This document shows positions 44,168 through 45,453 of a stretch of DNA of 45,453 bases, in pieces. The DNA lies in the NCBI GenBank assembly GCA_903813345.2, contig CAIIXF020000041.1, positions 1 through 45,453 on the forward strand. Direction: 5' to 3'. The notes below the pieces were generated by a model. The model worked only from the letters and a program-made list of their open reading frames with translations. It made no database searches and was not told the DNA's origin. The stretch's first letter is position 1, and each line of letters opens with the position of its first letter. A program made the translations under genes and the position numbers. Source of the DNA: Owenia fusiformis (lineage: Eukaryota; Annelida; Polychaeta; Sabellida; Oweniidae).

Positions 44168-44877
44168 AGTTATTAAATGCTCGATTTTTGATACTACATC
44201 CAATTTGCACACACTCATACTAAACCAGCATAGCATATCATATTGGAAGCCATGTTGAAACTGTACTGTCGAGAATTTTCACAGGAACATTTTGACGGAC
44301 TTCCACTAACTCCACATGCATTATATCATAAAAAATAAATAGTTTAGTAGAAGCGTTTAATAACATTGTAATCTTTACAAAAGCACGAAAACTTTATAAG
44401 CAGTATTCAGGTAACAACATATTTAAACGTTCAATGACCCACTTACCTGTACAGGTAGTCCAGTTATGCACTTATAATTATCCGTTCAACGCGAGTCACT
44501 TTTGTACAACGGGTGATCAACCGTAACAGAATTGCATAATTTTGATGCGCGCGCAACACGTTTTGCGTTGGCGTATTTACTTTTTTTCGTAGCTTAACCT
44601 CTCCAATATCTATTCACCCAACAGAATCAACGAACCATGAAACGTACAAACCCCCCTTACAACTTGGTACGCATAAAAACAAAAATCTCGTCTCCCGCAA
44701 ATCTTAAGTAATTTTCTAACTAATCCGTACCTTAAACGTTAGAAAAATTATTTAAGTCCGCTAAACCACAATTTTTGTAACTACAAAATAGCCAACAAAA
44801 CATAAGAAATACTTTAAATAGTAACGCCTTGTAGCGAGGACGATCGAGGCTAAATCAGAGAGAATGTGAACAAAAAC
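44168..44877. other. No gene; one dispersed repeat end
   Basis: TAGCTTAACCTCTCCA at 44590-44605, preceded by TTTTGCGTT, belongs to the same repeat end as 36324-36376 and 42711-42768. No coding visible. Confidence 0.45.
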
Positions 44878-45453
44878 TCACAGCCCAAGACTTAAAGTAA
44901 CGCTTAACCTTTGTTTGATATCACTTTCTATGTAGCCATCTTTGGCCGTTTCACTTCTCAATCTGCCATGAGCTTTGAATAAGCGATCTGGGACACCATT
45001 GTTAGCTGCGACGCTAGCACCGCCCGCTCTTAAAGAATGCAACCCAAAGTTAGAGCCATCTACTCCAATTTCTTTTAAAGCGAACTTAAACATATCTCTG
45101 CAAGTAGTATAACTGAGAGGCTTAGTGTTTTCCCTAAGTTGATGTTTACCTTTTGATTTACAATAAGACAGACCTCCGAAGATAAAACTTTCTGAACTCG
45201 TTGTGACTTCCAATGCTTTCATATAACGCAATAACAAAGCGTAAGGACATGTTTGGTTGTTGGTCCTTGCTATCAAAACATTAGCTCCGTTACGGTAGCA
45301 ATCTGTTTTTGATTTTTCTATGAAAACATCTAAGAATGAATCCTTGAAAACAAAGTCTGAACATCTAAGTCTAGAAACCTCATTAAATCTTAGAAAGGCA
45401 GCGAAACTTATTATAATGAAAGTTGCCGTTCACAAATCTGAAATCGATGAGCT
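44878..45453 (-). pseudogene. Tyrosine recombinase (DIRS/Crypton-like), partial, one in-frame stop
   Basis: The frame reads AAFLRFNEVSRLRCSDF (the first catalytic Arg region), a Lys-bearing FIEKSKTDCYR, then HSLRAGGASVAANNG (H-x-x-R box), LFKAHGRLRSETAKDGYIES (HGR and the Tyr nucleophile) and a short tail. These are the catalytic boxes of tyrosine recombinases, in the form seen in eukaryotic DIRS-, Ngaro- or Crypton-type elements. A TGA at 45430-45432 interrupts the frame at a place where an Arg codon (CGA) would fit, and the N-terminal half lies beyond the window. The catalytic residues look intact. I cannot assign the element type without its ends or a reverse transcriptase. Confidence 0.78.

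Overview
The window looks like nuclear DNA of a metazoan, most likely a marine invertebrate; a bivalve or other lophotrochozoan is my best guess, not a proof. The reasons are: AT-rich sequence with little coding, GT-AG exon signals, and a dense mix of eukaryotic transposons (APE-type LINEs, a K02A2.6-like Ty3/Gypsy element, PIF/Harbinger, Tigger/pogo-like and mariner-like TIR elements, a tyrosine-recombinase element, many fold-back MITEs). No prokaryotic operon, CRISPR array, rRNA or convincing tRNA is visible.

Layout. 1-6.4 kb: no gene; hairpin MITEs at 3.46-4.0 kb. 6.45-10.1 kb: two copies of one TIR transposon, one inserted in the middle of the other, plus a third unit inserted at a TTAA. 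10.3-11.7 kb: decayed mariner-like remnant with an internal duplication. 12.56-13.83 kb: the one clear protein gene, an ankyrin-repeat protein on the plus strand with about eleven repeats. Two downstream open segments with splice signals (17605-17812 and 28933-29084) match it in intron phase and may be its later exons; the intervening DNA holds a 1.06-kb TIR element, a Tigger-like element, two antisense LINE fragments and a long inverted repeat. 26.2-26.5 kb: degenerate SWIM zinc-finger gene. 29.6-30.0 kb: MITE with a 5-bp target duplication.

31.2-35.9 kb: a third, enlarged copy of the 6.45-10.1 kb TIR family. Between its ends it carries a 122-codon ORF, two long fold-back structures (one with an ATG and a splice donor in each arm) and a set of exon-like pieces of a small membrane protein, so it may be a gene-capturing transposon. 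37-39.6 kb: fold-back, zinc-finger-like fragment and a truncated Gypsy element. 40-44.2 kb: tandem and direct repeats, a PIF/Harbinger transposase cut by a fold-back, compound repeats and a hairpin MITE related to the one at 3.6-4.0 kb. 44.9 kb to the edge: tyrosine recombinase with one in-frame stop.

Apart from the ankyrin gene almost everything recognisable is mobile DNA, mostly broken. The main novelty candidates are non-coding: the TIR family with nested and cargo-carrying copies, the two-member hairpin MITE family, and the fold-back with mirrored gene starts. All assignments come from reading motifs; no search was run.
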